A stretch of DNA of 64,000 bases from Phycisphaerae bacterium (GTDB lineage: Bacteria > Planctomycetota > Phycisphaerae > SM23-33): positions 1-64,000 of the forward strand of contig JAGXKT010000001.1 of assembly GCA_018335035.1 (NCBI GenBank). Direction: 5' to 3'. The notes under the pieces were generated by a model that worked only from the letters and a program-made list of their open reading frames with translations, had not been told where the DNA came from and ran no database searches. Below are positions 46,513 through 55,579 of the stretch, piece after piece. The number at the start of each line of letters is the position of its first letter. The first letter of the stretch is position 1. Position numbers and translations under genes: made by a program.

Positions 46513-47820
46513 ATGACGAACGATTATCGCCTGGCCACCAAGGCCCTGCACGCCGGGTACGACCCGCCGACGCCCTCGCGTCCGGCGGCCGTGCCCGTCT
46601 ACGCCACCAGCAGCTATCTCTTCGACGATACCCAGCACGCGGCCGACCTGTTCGCGCTGCGCCGCTTCGGCGACATCTACTCCCGCCTGGGCAACCCCAC
46701 GGTCGACGTGCTGGAGAAGCGTCTGGCCGCACTGGACGGCGGACTGGCGGGGGTGGGGTTCGCTTCCGGGATGGCCGCCATCCACGCGACCGTCATGACG
46801 CTCGCCTCGGCGGGCGAGAACATCGTCACTTCGCGGAGCTTGTACGGCGGCACGTGGACGCTGTTTTCGCAGACGCTCGCCAGGCAGGGCATCGAGGCCC
46901 GCTCGTTCGACCCGCTCGAACCGCAGCGGATCGCGGAGCTGGCTGACGCAAACACGCGGCTGGTCTACGTCGAGACCATCGGCAACCCGAAGAACGATGT
47001 GCCGGACTTCGAGCGGATCGCCGCGACTGCCCGCGAACTGGGTCTGCCGCTGGTCGTGGACAACACCGTCGCCACGCCCGCGCTGTTTCGCCCGCTGGAC
47101 CACGGTGCGGACATCGTGGTCTACTCGACCACGAAGTTCCTCGGCGGTCACGGTGTACACGTTGGCGGAGCGGTCGTCGACGGGGCCACGTTCGACTGGA
47201 CCGCGGCACCGGATCGCTGGGCGCAGTTCTGCCGTCCGGACGAGGCCTATCACGGAGTCGTCTTCACCGAGGCGCTGCGCGACGTGGGTAACGTCGCCTT
47301 CGCCGTACACATGCGAACCCACTGGCTGCGCGATGCCGGGGCGTGCATGAGCCCGTATGCGGCGCACCTGTTCCTGCTCGGGCTGGAGACGCTGCACGTC
47401 CGTATGCCGCGGCACTGCGCCAACGCACAGGGCCTGGCCGAATGGCTTGCCGAGCACCCGAATGTCGAATGGGTCAACTACCCCGGCCTGGACGATCACC
47501 CTTGCCGTGCCAACGCGCGGAAGTACCTGCCCGACGGGGCCGGGGCGATCATCGGCTTCGGCATTCGCGGCGGGCGGGACGCCGGCGAGCGCTTCATCAA
47601 CTGCGTGCGCCTGGCGCGGCACCTGGCCAACATCGGCGACGCCAAGACGCTGGTGATCCATCCGGCGTCGACGACGCATCAGCAGCTCACCGACGACGAG
47701 CAGCGAGCGGCCGGCGTCTCGCCGGAGTACATCCGCCTGTCGGTGGGCATCGAGGACATCGAGGACATCCGTGCCGATCTCGACCAGGCCCTGCGGGCGG
47801 CGGGAGAATCGATCCAATGA
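46513..47820 (+). CDS. metY: O-acetylhomoserine aminocarboxypropyltransferase (PLP-dependent Cys/Met metabolism family)
   Basis: LATKALHAGYDPPTPSRPAAVPVYATSSYLFDDTQHAADLF, YSRLGNPTVDVLEKRLAALDGGL, DIVVYSTTKFLGGHGVHVGGAVVDG. Confidence 0.94.
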   Translation: MTNDYRLATKALHAGYDPPTPSRPAAVPVYATSSYLFDDTQHAADLFALRRFGDIYSRLGNPTVDVLEKRLAALDGGLAGVGFASGMAAIHATVMTLASAGENIVTSRSLYGGTWTLFSQTLARQGIEARSFDPLEPQRIAELADANTRLVYVETIGNPKNDVPDFERIAATARELGLPLVVDNTVATPALFRPLDHGADIVVYSTTKFLGGHGVHVGGAVVDGATFDWTAAPDRWAQFCRPDEAYHGVVFTEALRDVGNVAFAVHMRTHWLRDAGACMSPYAAHLFLLGLETLHVRMPRHCANAQGLAEWLAEHPNVEWVNYPGLDDHPCRANARKYLPDGAGAIIGFGIRGGRDAGERFINCVRLARHLANIGDAKTLVIHPASTTHQQLTDDEQRAAGVSPEYIRLSVGIEDIEDIRADLDQALRAAGESIQ

Positions 47821-49607
47821 CCGACGCCTTTGGTGACAGCAGCGACGCCGTCCGGTCGGCCCGGCCGCTGGTTCACGCACAGCGCGTGACGTTCGACGGC
47901 CCGTGGGAGCTGGAACTCGGCGGCACACTCGACGAGGTCACGGTCGTCTATGAGACCTACGGCGAGCTGACGACCGCCCGCGATAATGCCGTGCTGGTCT
48001 GCCACGCGCTGAGCGGCGACTCGCACGTCGCGCGCCATGACGCGGACGACGATCCGGGTTGGTGGGATATCGTCGTCGGTCCGGGCAAGCCGATCGACAC
48101 GGACCGCTATTTCGTGATCTGTCCGAACGTGCTGGGCGGTTGTCGGGGCACGACCGGGCCCAGCGAAGTCAACCCGCGCAGCGGTAGGCCTTTCGGGCGG
48201 GATTTCCCGTCCATTACGATCGCCGACATGGTCGCGGTCCAGCGGCGGCTGGTGACCGAGTTGGGCATCGAGACGCTGCTCGCCGTTGTCGGCGGATCGA
48301 TGGGCGGGCTGATGGTGCTTGAATGGGCGCGGCGATATCCCGACGCGGCGCGCGGGCTGGTGCCGCTGGGCACGGCGGCGCGCCTCTCGAGCCAGGCGCT
48401 GGCGTTCGATGTCGTCGCGCGAAACGCGATCCTCCACGACCCGGACTTCCACGCCGGGCAGTATTATGGGCAGGCGAGTAAGCCGAACACCGGCTTGGCC
48501 ATCGCGCGGATGATCGGGCACATCACCTACCTGTCGCGCGAGGCGATGGCCGAGAAATTCGGCGCCGACCGCCTCAGCCCGCGGGAGGTGTCGGCGGAAT
48601 TCGAGAAGACGTTTTCCGTCGGTTCGTACCTGGGTTACCAGGGCACGAAGTTCGTGGAACGCTTCGACGCCAACAGCTACATCACGCTGTCGATGGCGAT
48701 GGACCTGTTCGACCTGGGCGGCTCGTCGTGGCAGCTTGCGTCCGTCTTCAAGCCGTGCGACGCGCGCTGGCTCGTCGTGAGCTTCTCCAGCGACTGGCTG
48801 TTCCCGCCGGAGCAGTCACGGCAGATCGTCGACGCCCTGGCCGGAACGAACAAGCCCGTCAGCTACTGCAACGTGGAAAGTTCGTGCGGACACGACGCAC
48901 TGCTGCTGCCGCACGACGTGGACATGTACGGCGGGCTGATACGCGGTTTCTTGGCGAACCTCGATGGTCTCGACGACGCCGATGACGGCGAGCACGCGCC
49001 CACGGGCATCTTCCGAAAGCACCGCCTGGACTATGACCGCATGCTGGAGCTGATTCCGCTGTCGGCCAGCGTGTTGGACCTCGGCTGCGGAGAAGGCGAG
49101 CTCCTGCGGTTGCTGACGGACCGTGATTGCGCGCGCGTTTGCGGTGTAGACGCCGACCAGCACGCCGTGCGCACCTGCGTGGGACGCGGGCTGGACGTGA
49201 TTCACGCGGACCTCAACGAGGGCCTGCCCGAGTTCGCCGACCGTCAGTTCGATTACGTCGTGCTGTCCCGCACGCTCCAGGCGGTTCGCGACGTCGAGCG
49301 GATCGTCGACGAGATGCTCCGCGTCGGACGCCGCTGCGTGGTGACGTTTCCGAATTTCGCCTATCACAAGCTGCGGCGGATGCTCGCCGAGAAGGGCCGG
49401 GCGCCGCAAAGCACCGGCCAGCTTCCCCACGCGTGGTACGAAACGCCCAACATCCGGTTTTTCAGCATCGCCGACTTTGAGCAGTTCTGCGCCGACAAGA
49501 ACATCACCGTCCAGCGGCGGATCACGCTGGATACCGAAGCCGGCCGTGAGGTCAACGACGAACCCAACCGGAACGCCGACCTCGCAATCTTCGTCGTGAG
49601 CCGGTAA
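47817..49607 (+). CDS. metX-metW: fused homoserine O-acetyltransferase (MetX) - methionine biosynthesis methyltransferase-like protein (MetW)
   Basis: N-half VLVCHALSGDSHVARH, NVLGGCRGTTGPSEVNP, VVGGSMGGLMVLEWA; C-half YDRMLELIPLSASVLDLGCGEGELLRLLTDR...YVVLSRTLQAVRDVERIVDEMLRVGRRCVVTFPNFAYHKLR; ATGA overlap with metY. Confidence 0.93.
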   Translation: MTDAFGDSSDAVRSARPLVHAQRVTFDGPWELELGGTLDEVTVVYETYGELTTARDNAVLVCHALSGDSHVARHDADDDPGWWDIVVGPGKPIDTDRYFVICPNVLGGCRGTTGPSEVNPRSGRPFGRDFPSITIADMVAVQRRLVTELGIETLLAVVGGSMGGLMVLEWARRYPDAARGLVPLGTAARLSSQALAFDVVARNAILHDPDFHAGQYYGQASKPNTGLAIARMIGHITYLSREAMAEKFGADRLSPREVSAEFEKTFSVGSYLGYQGTKFVERFDANSYITLSMAMDLFDLGGSSWQLASVFKPCDARWLVVSFSSDWLFPPEQSRQIVDALAGTNKPVSYCNVESSCGHDALLLPHDVDMYGGLIRGFLANLDGLDDADDGEHAPTGIFRKHRLDYDRMLELIPLSASVLDLGCGEGELLRLLTDRDCARVCGVDADQHAVRTCVGRGLDVIHADLNEGLPEFADRQFDYVVLSRTLQAVRDVERIVDEMLRVGRRCVVTFPNFAYHKLRRMLAEKGRAPQSTGQLPHAWYETPNIRFFSIADFEQFCADKNITVQRRITLDTEAGREVNDEPNRNADLAIFVVSR

Positions 49608-49618
49608 CCCGGCCGCGT

Positions 49619-50377
49619 TCATTCTCGCGGAGGTTTCGCACGGCGACGCAGGCCGTACTTGAGGATGCACCAGATCGCCTTCAACCCGTCGCGCCAGCCG
49701 ATCTTCTTACCGGCCGCGTGCGTCCGCGGGTCGTAGCTGATCGGCACCTCGTGGATCCGGATGCCGCGTTTGCTGAGCTTGGCCGTGACCTCCGGCTCGA
49801 AGCCGAACCGGTTCTGCTCCAGAAGGACCGACTGGATTACCTCCCGGCGGAAGACCTTGTAGCAGGTCTCCATGTCCGTCAGCGTCGCCCCGGTCGTCAG
49901 GTTGGATAACCCCGTGAGGAATCGATTGGCTAGGTAGTTCTTGATGTAGCCCCGGCCCGAGCTTCTGACGGCGAAGCGGCTGCCATAGACGACGTCCGCC
50001 TGTCCGGTCGCCAGCGGCGCCAGCAGACGGGGATAATCGTTCGGGTCATATTCCAGGTCGGCGTCCTGGATAATGACGACGTCACCCTCGGCCGCGGCGA
50101 AGCCCGTGCGAAGCGCCGCGCCCTTTCCGGCGTTTTGTTCGTGGAAGACAACCTTGAAGGCCGTGCCGTTTTCGGCGGGCGGGGACTCCTCCAGCTCGCG
50201 AAGCTGCTCGCGCGTCCCGTCGGTCGAGCCGTCATCGACCAGGACGAGTTGCCGGTTCCAGCCATGCAAGTCTACGGCCAGCACGCGATCCATCAGATTG
50301 CGCCAGGTGTCGCGTTCGTTGTAGACGGGAATCACGACCGACAGTGTCCGGTGTGTCTTCGACGCGCAAGGGCTCAT
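49619..50377 (-). CDS. glycosyltransferase family 2 (polyprenol-phosphate sugar transferase-like)
   Basis: [69 protein letters not shown]. Confidence 0.93.
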   Translation of the reverse strand: MSPCASKTHRTLSVVIPVYNERDTWRNLMDRVLAVDLHGWNRQLVLVDDGSTDGTREQLRELEESPPAENGTAFKVVFHEQNAGKGAALRTGFAAAEGDVVIIQDADLEYDPNDYPRLLAPLATGQADVVYGSRFAVRSSGRGYIKNYLANRFLTGLSNLTTGATLTDMETCYKVFRREVIQSVLLEQNRFGFEPEVTAKLSKRGIRIHEVPISYDPRTHAAGKKIGWRDGLKAIWCILKYGLRRRAKPPRE

Positions 50378-51465
50378 GGCGTCAAGGGCTCTGTAACGTC
50401 GCCGGCGACTGGCGCGATCGTCAGGGGGAAGCATTGCATGGTTTCATGGGTTTCGGTGATGTGCTTCATGGCTGCCATGCGGTCTTCACAGCTTCGCGCG
50501 ACGAACTGCGCTGTACCGTCGCCCTGGCTGCCGACGCCCTTGCCGCCGTAGATGTGCCCGGCCAGCACATCGTCATTCAGCAATTCGTGCAGCAGCGGGC
50601 TGCTGAGTTCATAGGTCGAGTGGGGGGCGACCTTCTCGTCGAAGGTGCCCTGGGCCTCTGTCATCAATTTCCCGAGCCCCTCGGCGTCGCCGGCGCCGAC
50701 CGTGCGGTAGGCCGTGCGGACGATTCGTTCGTTATCGGCCCCGAGTGCCTCCTGGAGGGGCCGGCTTGTCAGGTACGCTCCCTGAAGATCGCCGAGAATG
50801 CGGACGGTATCCTTGCGCCCGGCGAGATCCACAATGAACATGGGAATTTCGCCACCGGGGCTGACCGGCTCGACGCGGATGTCGTCGGCCTTGGCGAACG
50901 TCAGCAGCACGGGCGTCTTGCCGTAGATGCACGCCTGGTCCATTCGCCCGCACTGGCTGCCGGTGAGCTTCTCGCCGAGGTATGCCAGTTCCATCAACTC
51001 ATGAGGAAACAGCCCCAGCTTGTAGACGGCGTCGAACGCCCGCGCGACCAGAATGCACACGGCAGCCGAACTGGACACGCCCTTGCGGAGCGGCAGATCC
51101 ATAGACGTGATCTGCAGGTTCAGTCCGCCAGGGCTCCTGGGATGTTGCATCATCTGATGCGCTACGCCGGCGCAGTAGCGGAAGAACTCCTCACGATCGT
51201 GTGCGGCTGACAGCAGCACGTCGCTGTCCCAGTGGCATTCCATGCGGCGGGCTCGCCCGGTGGGGCGTCCGTTCTCGTCCGGTATCTGCGATTCGACGAC
51301 GAAATTGTCGGCGGGCCGCGCCGTTGCTGTTAGCCCCTGGTCTGTTCCGACAATCAGGCAGAAGCCCCGGTGCAGCCCGAACTCCGCCGCCCAGTCGCTG
51401 TGCTCGCCGAACAGGCACAGCCGCCCCGGCACGAACAAATCGACCGATTCATTTGGTTCGCTCAT
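50374..51465 (-). CDS. GHMP kinase (galactokinase-like)
   Basis: [56 protein letters not shown]-terminal [16 protein letters not shown]-type motif ([18 protein letters not shown]). Confidence 0.9.
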   Translation of the reverse strand: MSEPNESVDLFVPGRLCLFGEHSDWAAEFGLHRGFCLIVGTDQGLTATARPADNFVVESQIPDENGRPTGRARRMECHWDSDVLLSAAHDREEFFRYCAGVAHQMMQHPRSPGGLNLQITSMDLPLRKGVSSSAAVCILVARAFDAVYKLGLFPHELMELAYLGEKLTGSQCGRMDQACIYGKTPVLLTFAKADDIRVEPVSPGGEIPMFIVDLAGRKDTVRILGDLQGAYLTSRPLQEALGADNERIVRTAYRTVGAGDAEGLGKLMTEAQGTFDEKVAPHSTYELSSPLLHELLNDDVLAGHIYGGKGVGSQGDGTAQFVARSCEDRMAAMKHITETHETMQCFPLTIAPVAGDVTEPLTP

Positions 51466-51539
51466 GGTGATGTCTCCCGGTGGGCTTCTTGTATACGACG
51501 CAGGACTCGCAATGTCCAGCCCCGCCCGCGCCCTAGAAT

Positions 51540-52163
51540 GTGGTGATGAATGCCAGAGGACACATTCCGATCCCGGTTGTTGTCGCCGGCGCCGCCATAC
51601 TGCTGCTGGCCCACGCCGGGTGCGAACGCCAGAGGAGCCGAGGGATGCGGACCGACGAACAGGCCAACGCCGCCCACGACAAAGCCGTACGCAATGCCGT
51701 CAACGGTCGTTACCAGCGAGCGACCTTTGCGGCCGGGTGCTTCTGGGGCGTTGAGCAGACGTTTCGGGGTGTCGACGGCGTGGTTTCGACGGCCGTGGGG
51801 TACAGCGGCGGGACGGCGGAAGACCCGAGTTACAAACAGGTCTGCGCCGGCGGGACGGGCCACGCCGAGGCGGTCGAGGTGGTCTACGACCCCCGACAGA
51901 TCAGTTACGGGGAGCTTCTCGAGGTATTCTGGGGCGCCCATGATCCGACGCAGCACAACCGCCAGGGCCCGGACGTCGGGGCGCAGTACCGCTCGGCGAT
52001 CTTCTACCACGACGACGCCCAGCGTGCTGCGGCCGAGGCATCACGCGAGCGGCTCGAGCAATGCCTCGGTCGGGCGGTGGCCACGGAAATCGCGCCGGCC
52101 GAGACCTTCTGGCGGGCCGAGGCGTATCACCAGAGGTACCTGGCAAAGCAACGCGGCGAGTAA
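51540..52163 (+). CDS. msrA: peptide-methionine (S)-S-oxide reductase MsrA with export signal
   Basis: [58 protein letters not shown]-terminal hydrophobic segment [16 protein letters not shown]. Confidence 0.94.
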   Translation: MVMNARGHIPIPVVVAGAAILLLAHAGCERQRSRGMRTDEQANAAHDKAVRNAVNGRYQRATFAAGCFWGVEQTFRGVDGVVSTAVGYSGGTAEDPSYKQVCAGGTGHAEAVEVVYDPRQISYGELLEVFWGAHDPTQHNRQGPDVGAQYRSAIFYHDDAQRAAAEASRERLEQCLGRAVATEIAPAETFWRAEAYHQRYLAKQRGE

Positions 52164-52327
52164 CTTATCGATCCAGTGGTCTTACGCAAGTCCTTAGCGG
52201 TCATGCTGGCTGCATGCGCCCATGGCTGTCTCGGCTGCATCGAAAATGCTACGGCATTGCCTGCTTCGCCTTCGGGGCGGCGACCAATCCGTCGGCGGCT
52301 GATTACGACATGCCCCCGAGAGACTGC

Positions 52328-53173
52328 TCAGGGCGCCGCTTCGAGAATGCGCAGCACGTAAATGGGGCCGGTTCGCATGTGATGTGTGAGCGTGTCGGGC
52401 AGCGCGTGGACCAATGCCGCGGAGGTCAGCCCCATCGACAGGGCGACGGCATACAAGTTGGGCTTCCGCAGATAGACCCACGTCCAGATCAGCGCGCCAC
52501 TGCCTGTGGCAACCATCGCCACGGGGTTGGGCCAGTGGATCAGTGCGAACAGGCCGGCGGCGGCGACGACGACTTGCGCATGGCTGCGAGAAAGACGGTG
52601 CAAACGGGGGACCAGGAAGAACTGGAACAAGCCCATTTGCGCAATGCCGTATAGCGGATACGTGACGGCGGAGATCGCTACGGCCGTCGGGCGGACGGGC
52701 GTTTCCATCGCGATGCCGATTGCGATAAGGCCAAGAATGAGCGCACCTGTCGGCAATGCGAGCAGGCGCGTCGCGGCCGGGAAATTGCGTCCGGTGAGCC
52801 CCAGCCGCCCCACGTGCCGCCGCTGACGCCAGACGAACGTGACGCACAGGACAATCAGGGCGGCAGGGATGGCCCAGTCGCCCCAGTTCCGCTCGTCGGG
52901 ATGGGCGGGCAATGCCAGCCATTCGTAGGCGAAGAACACCGGAAACGTAACGAGAAGTTCGCCCAGCGCGCGGCGAGCGGCGGCACGCTTCAACGCGCGG
53001 CGCGCGCAGAACGCTCCCGCGACGGCCAGCGCGGCGGATGCCGCAGCCAGGGCGGGCCAGCTTGTCGGCGGCGCCGCCCACAGGCCCGGCGAGTCCGGCA
53101 GCTGCGTTCCGTAGCGAACGGACGTGGCCGCCAGGACGATCGCGACGTTCACCAACAGGTAGGCCAGGGGCAT
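52328..53173 (-). CDS. CPBP/Abi-like integral membrane protein, motif 1 degenerate
   Basis: Multiple TM helices; GLFALIHWPNPVAMVATGSGALIWTWVYLRKPNLYAVALSMGLTSAAL similar to CPBP motifs 2-3. Confidence 0.7.
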   Translation of the reverse strand: MPLAYLLVNVAIVLAATSVRYGTQLPDSPGLWAAPPTSWPALAAASAALAVAGAFCARRALKRAAARRALGELLVTFPVFFAYEWLALPAHPDERNWGDWAIPAALIVLCVTFVWRQRRHVGRLGLTGRNFPAATRLLALPTGALILGLIAIGIAMETPVRPTAVAISAVTYPLYGIAQMGLFQFFLVPRLHRLSRSHAQVVVAAAGLFALIHWPNPVAMVATGSGALIWTWVYLRKPNLYAVALSMGLTSAALVHALPDTLTHHMRTGPIYVLRILEAAP

Positions 53174-53334
53174 GGTTCTCTCCGAATGCGACGCCAGTAT
53201 CTCCGCGAGACGGCACAGTCGCAATCCCGATGCGCCACGGCTGCTGTGACGCATAGAATAGCGCAGGCGCGAGATGCCCGTGGCAGGGCGAAGCGGGACG
53301 GCAATTGAGACCGCGCCGGTTAGGAGAGATCGCA

Positions 53335-53667
53335 ATGAGTTCACACTTGGCGCAGAAGCAATGCACCCCTTGCGAGGGGGGCACGCCGCCGCTGGAACAC
53401 GACGACATCATGGAATTGAAGCAGAACCTTGGCGGCGGATGGGAGGTCGTCGACGATCATCACCTCCACAGACGCTACACGTTCGACGATTTCGGCGGGG
53501 CGCTGGCGTTTACCAACACGATCGGCGAGATCGCCGAGCAGCAGGGCCATCATCCAGACATCACGTTGACTTATGGCAAGGTGGACGTGACGCTCTGCAC
53601 GCATAAGATTGATGGGCTGACAGAAAGCGATTTCATTCTGGCGGCAAAGATTGACCAGGCGCAGTAG
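53335..53667 (+). CDS. 4a-hydroxytetrahydrobiopterin dehydratase (pterin-4a-carbinolamine dehydratase)
   Basis: RRYTFDDFGGALAFTNTIGEIAEQQGHHPDITLTYGKVDVTLCTHKIDGLTESDFILAAKID. Confidence 0.93.
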   Translation: MSSHLAQKQCTPCEGGTPPLEHDDIMELKQNLGGGWEVVDDHHLHRRYTFDDFGGALAFTNTIGEIAEQQGHHPDITLTYGKVDVTLCTHKIDGLTESDFILAAKIDQAQ

Positions 53668-53823
53668 CGCATGCGTCGAGTCCGGTATCGGGTGGTGGGC
53701 ATCGAGGCCTGTGACATGCGTGACGGCGCTGCACGTGCCGACAATGCCCGTGGCAGCGGCGCGGGCGCTGCGCTATAGTGTTCACGCGCGCTGGACGTCA
53801 GGATGCCGCGCGGGAGACCCCCC

Positions 53824-54576
53824 ATGGACGGAGACGTCTTGCCGTTAGCAAACAAGACGGCGCTGGTTACCGGCGCGGCGCGACGTATCGGGCGGGCCAC
53901 GGCGCTGGCGCTGGCCGAGGCGGGCGCAGACGTCGTTGTGCATTACAACCGCTCGGCCGCGGCTGCCGAGCGGACCGCCGCCGAGGTGCGCGACGCCGGG
54001 CGCAAAGCGTGGACGATCGCGTGCGACCTGTCGGAGCCGGCCGATGCGGCGGAGTTGATGAGCCGCGTGCGGGATGAGGCCGGGGCAGTGGACGTCCTCG
54101 TCAACAACGCATCGGTATTCGAGGCCGACGGGATCATCTCGACCGGAGTGGCGGAGATCGAGGCGAGCATCCGCCTGCACGCGGAGGCGCCGCTGCTGCT
54201 GGCGCGCGGTCTGGCCGGGCAGGGGCGCGACGGGCACGTGGTGAATGTACTTGACACACGCGTGGTGGACTACGACCGCGCACACGCGTCGTATCATCTG
54301 GGCAAACGGATGCTACTGACGCTGACGCGGATGCTGGCGGTGGAGTTGGCGCCGCGTGTGGCGGTCAATGCCGTCGCGCCGGGGGCGATCCTGCCGCCGG
54401 CGGGTGCCGACGAGGCGTATCTGGCCACGCTGGCCGAGGCCAACCCGTTGCGGCGCATCGGTAGCGTTGCGGCCGTTACCGACGCGATCCGCTTCCTACT
54501 GGGCAGTGATTTCATCACGGGACAGGTTGTCTACGTTGACGGCGGCAGACATATGATGGGGCGTATGTATGAATAG
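53824..54576 (+). CDS. SDR family oxidoreductase, FolM/pteridine-reductase-like
   Basis: TALVTGAARRIGRATALALAEAGADVVVHYNRS, LVNNASVFEADGI, YHLGKRMLLTLTRMLAVELAPRVAVNAVAPGAILPP; sits inside a pterin cluster. Confidence 0.88.
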   Translation: MDGDVLPLANKTALVTGAARRIGRATALALAEAGADVVVHYNRSAAAAERTAAEVRDAGRKAWTIACDLSEPADAAELMSRVRDEAGAVDVLVNNASVFEADGIISTGVAEIEASIRLHAEAPLLLARGLAGQGRDGHVVNVLDTRVVDYDRAHASYHLGKRMLLTLTRMLAVELAPRVAVNAVAPGAILPPAGADEAYLATLAEANPLRRIGSVAAVTDAIRFLLGSDFITGQVVYVDGGRHMMGRMYE

Positions 54577-54949
54577 CAGAGAACGTGACCGCATCCACAT
54601 CCGCGATCTGCGGCTGCGTTGCGTCATCGGCGTCAATCCCGAGGAACGCCGCGTCAGGCAGGACGTGGTGGTCGATATCACGTTGCATGCCGACCTGCGG
54701 CAGGCGGGGCAGTCTGATCGCATGTCCGACACCGTTGACTACAAGGCGATCAAACTGGCCGTTGTGGACCTCGTTGAGGCCTCGCAGTGTCACCTGGTCG
54801 AGCGACTTGCTGAGCAGATCGCCCAATTGTGTCTCGAGCGCCCGCGGGTTCGTCGCGTTCGAGTTCTCGTCGAGAAGCCCGGCGCCCTGCGCTACGCGCG
54901 GACGGTCGGCGTCGAGATTGTTCGCGGCGGTGAGGGCGATGAGCTCTGA
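54569..54949 (+). CDS. folB: dihydroneopterin aldolase
   Basis: IHIRDLRLRCVIGVNPEERRVRQDVVVDITLHADL, DTVDYKAIKLAVVDLVEASQCHLVERLAEQIAQLCL. Confidence 0.94.
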   Translation: MNSRERDRIHIRDLRLRCVIGVNPEERRVRQDVVVDITLHADLRQAGQSDRMSDTVDYKAIKLAVVDLVEASQCHLVERLAEQIAQLCLERPRVRRVRVLVEKPGALRYARTVGVEIVRGGEGDEL

Positions 54950-55481
54950 CGGCGCAGGCGCGGAGGCGTTTGTCGCCGTCGGCTCGAACGTTGCGCCGTG
55001 GCGGAATGTCCCGATTGCCCTGAAGCTGCTTGAGCAACGGACGACCGTGACCGCCAGTTCGACGTTCTACCGTACCGCACCGATCGGTCCGCCGGGCCAG
55101 CCGCCGTTCGTCAACGGCGTCTGGCGGCTCTTCGCGGCCGATGTCGATACCGCGCGGCGACACCTTCAGGAGGTCGAGCGGGCCTGCGGGCGGCTTCGGA
55201 CGCGCAATAGGTATGCGCCGCGCCCGATTGATCTGGATCTAGTGCTGTTTGGCGATCTGGTGGCCGATCAGCCGGATTTGAAGCTTCCGCACGATGATTT
55301 ATGGCGTCCGTTCGTGGGTGTGTGCGTCCTGGAGCTGGTGCCGGAACTGCGCGTGCCGGGCCTCGGCCGCCGGCTGCGCGACGTGCTCGGCGAGCGACAC
55401 GGCAAAACGGTCGCGGCGATGACGCCGTCGCAGATCGATCAACCTCTCACCGATGCCGTCCACAGGATCCTTGCCGGCTGA
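54939..55481 (+). CDS. folK: 2-amino-4-hydroxy-6-hydroxymethyldihydropteridine diphosphokinase
   Basis: AFVAVGSNVAPWRNVPIAL, STFYRTAPIGPPGQPPFVNGVW, RYAPRPIDLDLVLFGD, LPHDDLWRPFVGVCVLELVPEL. Confidence 0.94.
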   Translation: MSSDGAGAEAFVAVGSNVAPWRNVPIALKLLEQRTTVTASSTFYRTAPIGPPGQPPFVNGVWRLFAADVDTARRHLQEVERACGRLRTRNRYAPRPIDLDLVLFGDLVADQPDLKLPHDDLWRPFVGVCVLELVPELRVPGLGRRLRDVLGERHGKTVAAMTPSQIDQPLTDAVHRILAG

Positions 55482-55579
55482 GTGCCGCCGCGGGCAGTTT
55501 TCTTTGCAAAATCTCGGCACGCGCGTTGCCTCCGCCGGACGGGGGGCTATGGTGAGCGGCAGGTCTGCGAGGTTCGGTC

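Noticed and set aside
52164-52327. Intergenic msrA/CPBP region inspected for ncRNA or repeat
   Set aside because: Only weak inverted repeats; convergent-gene spacer without a clear terminator or promoter
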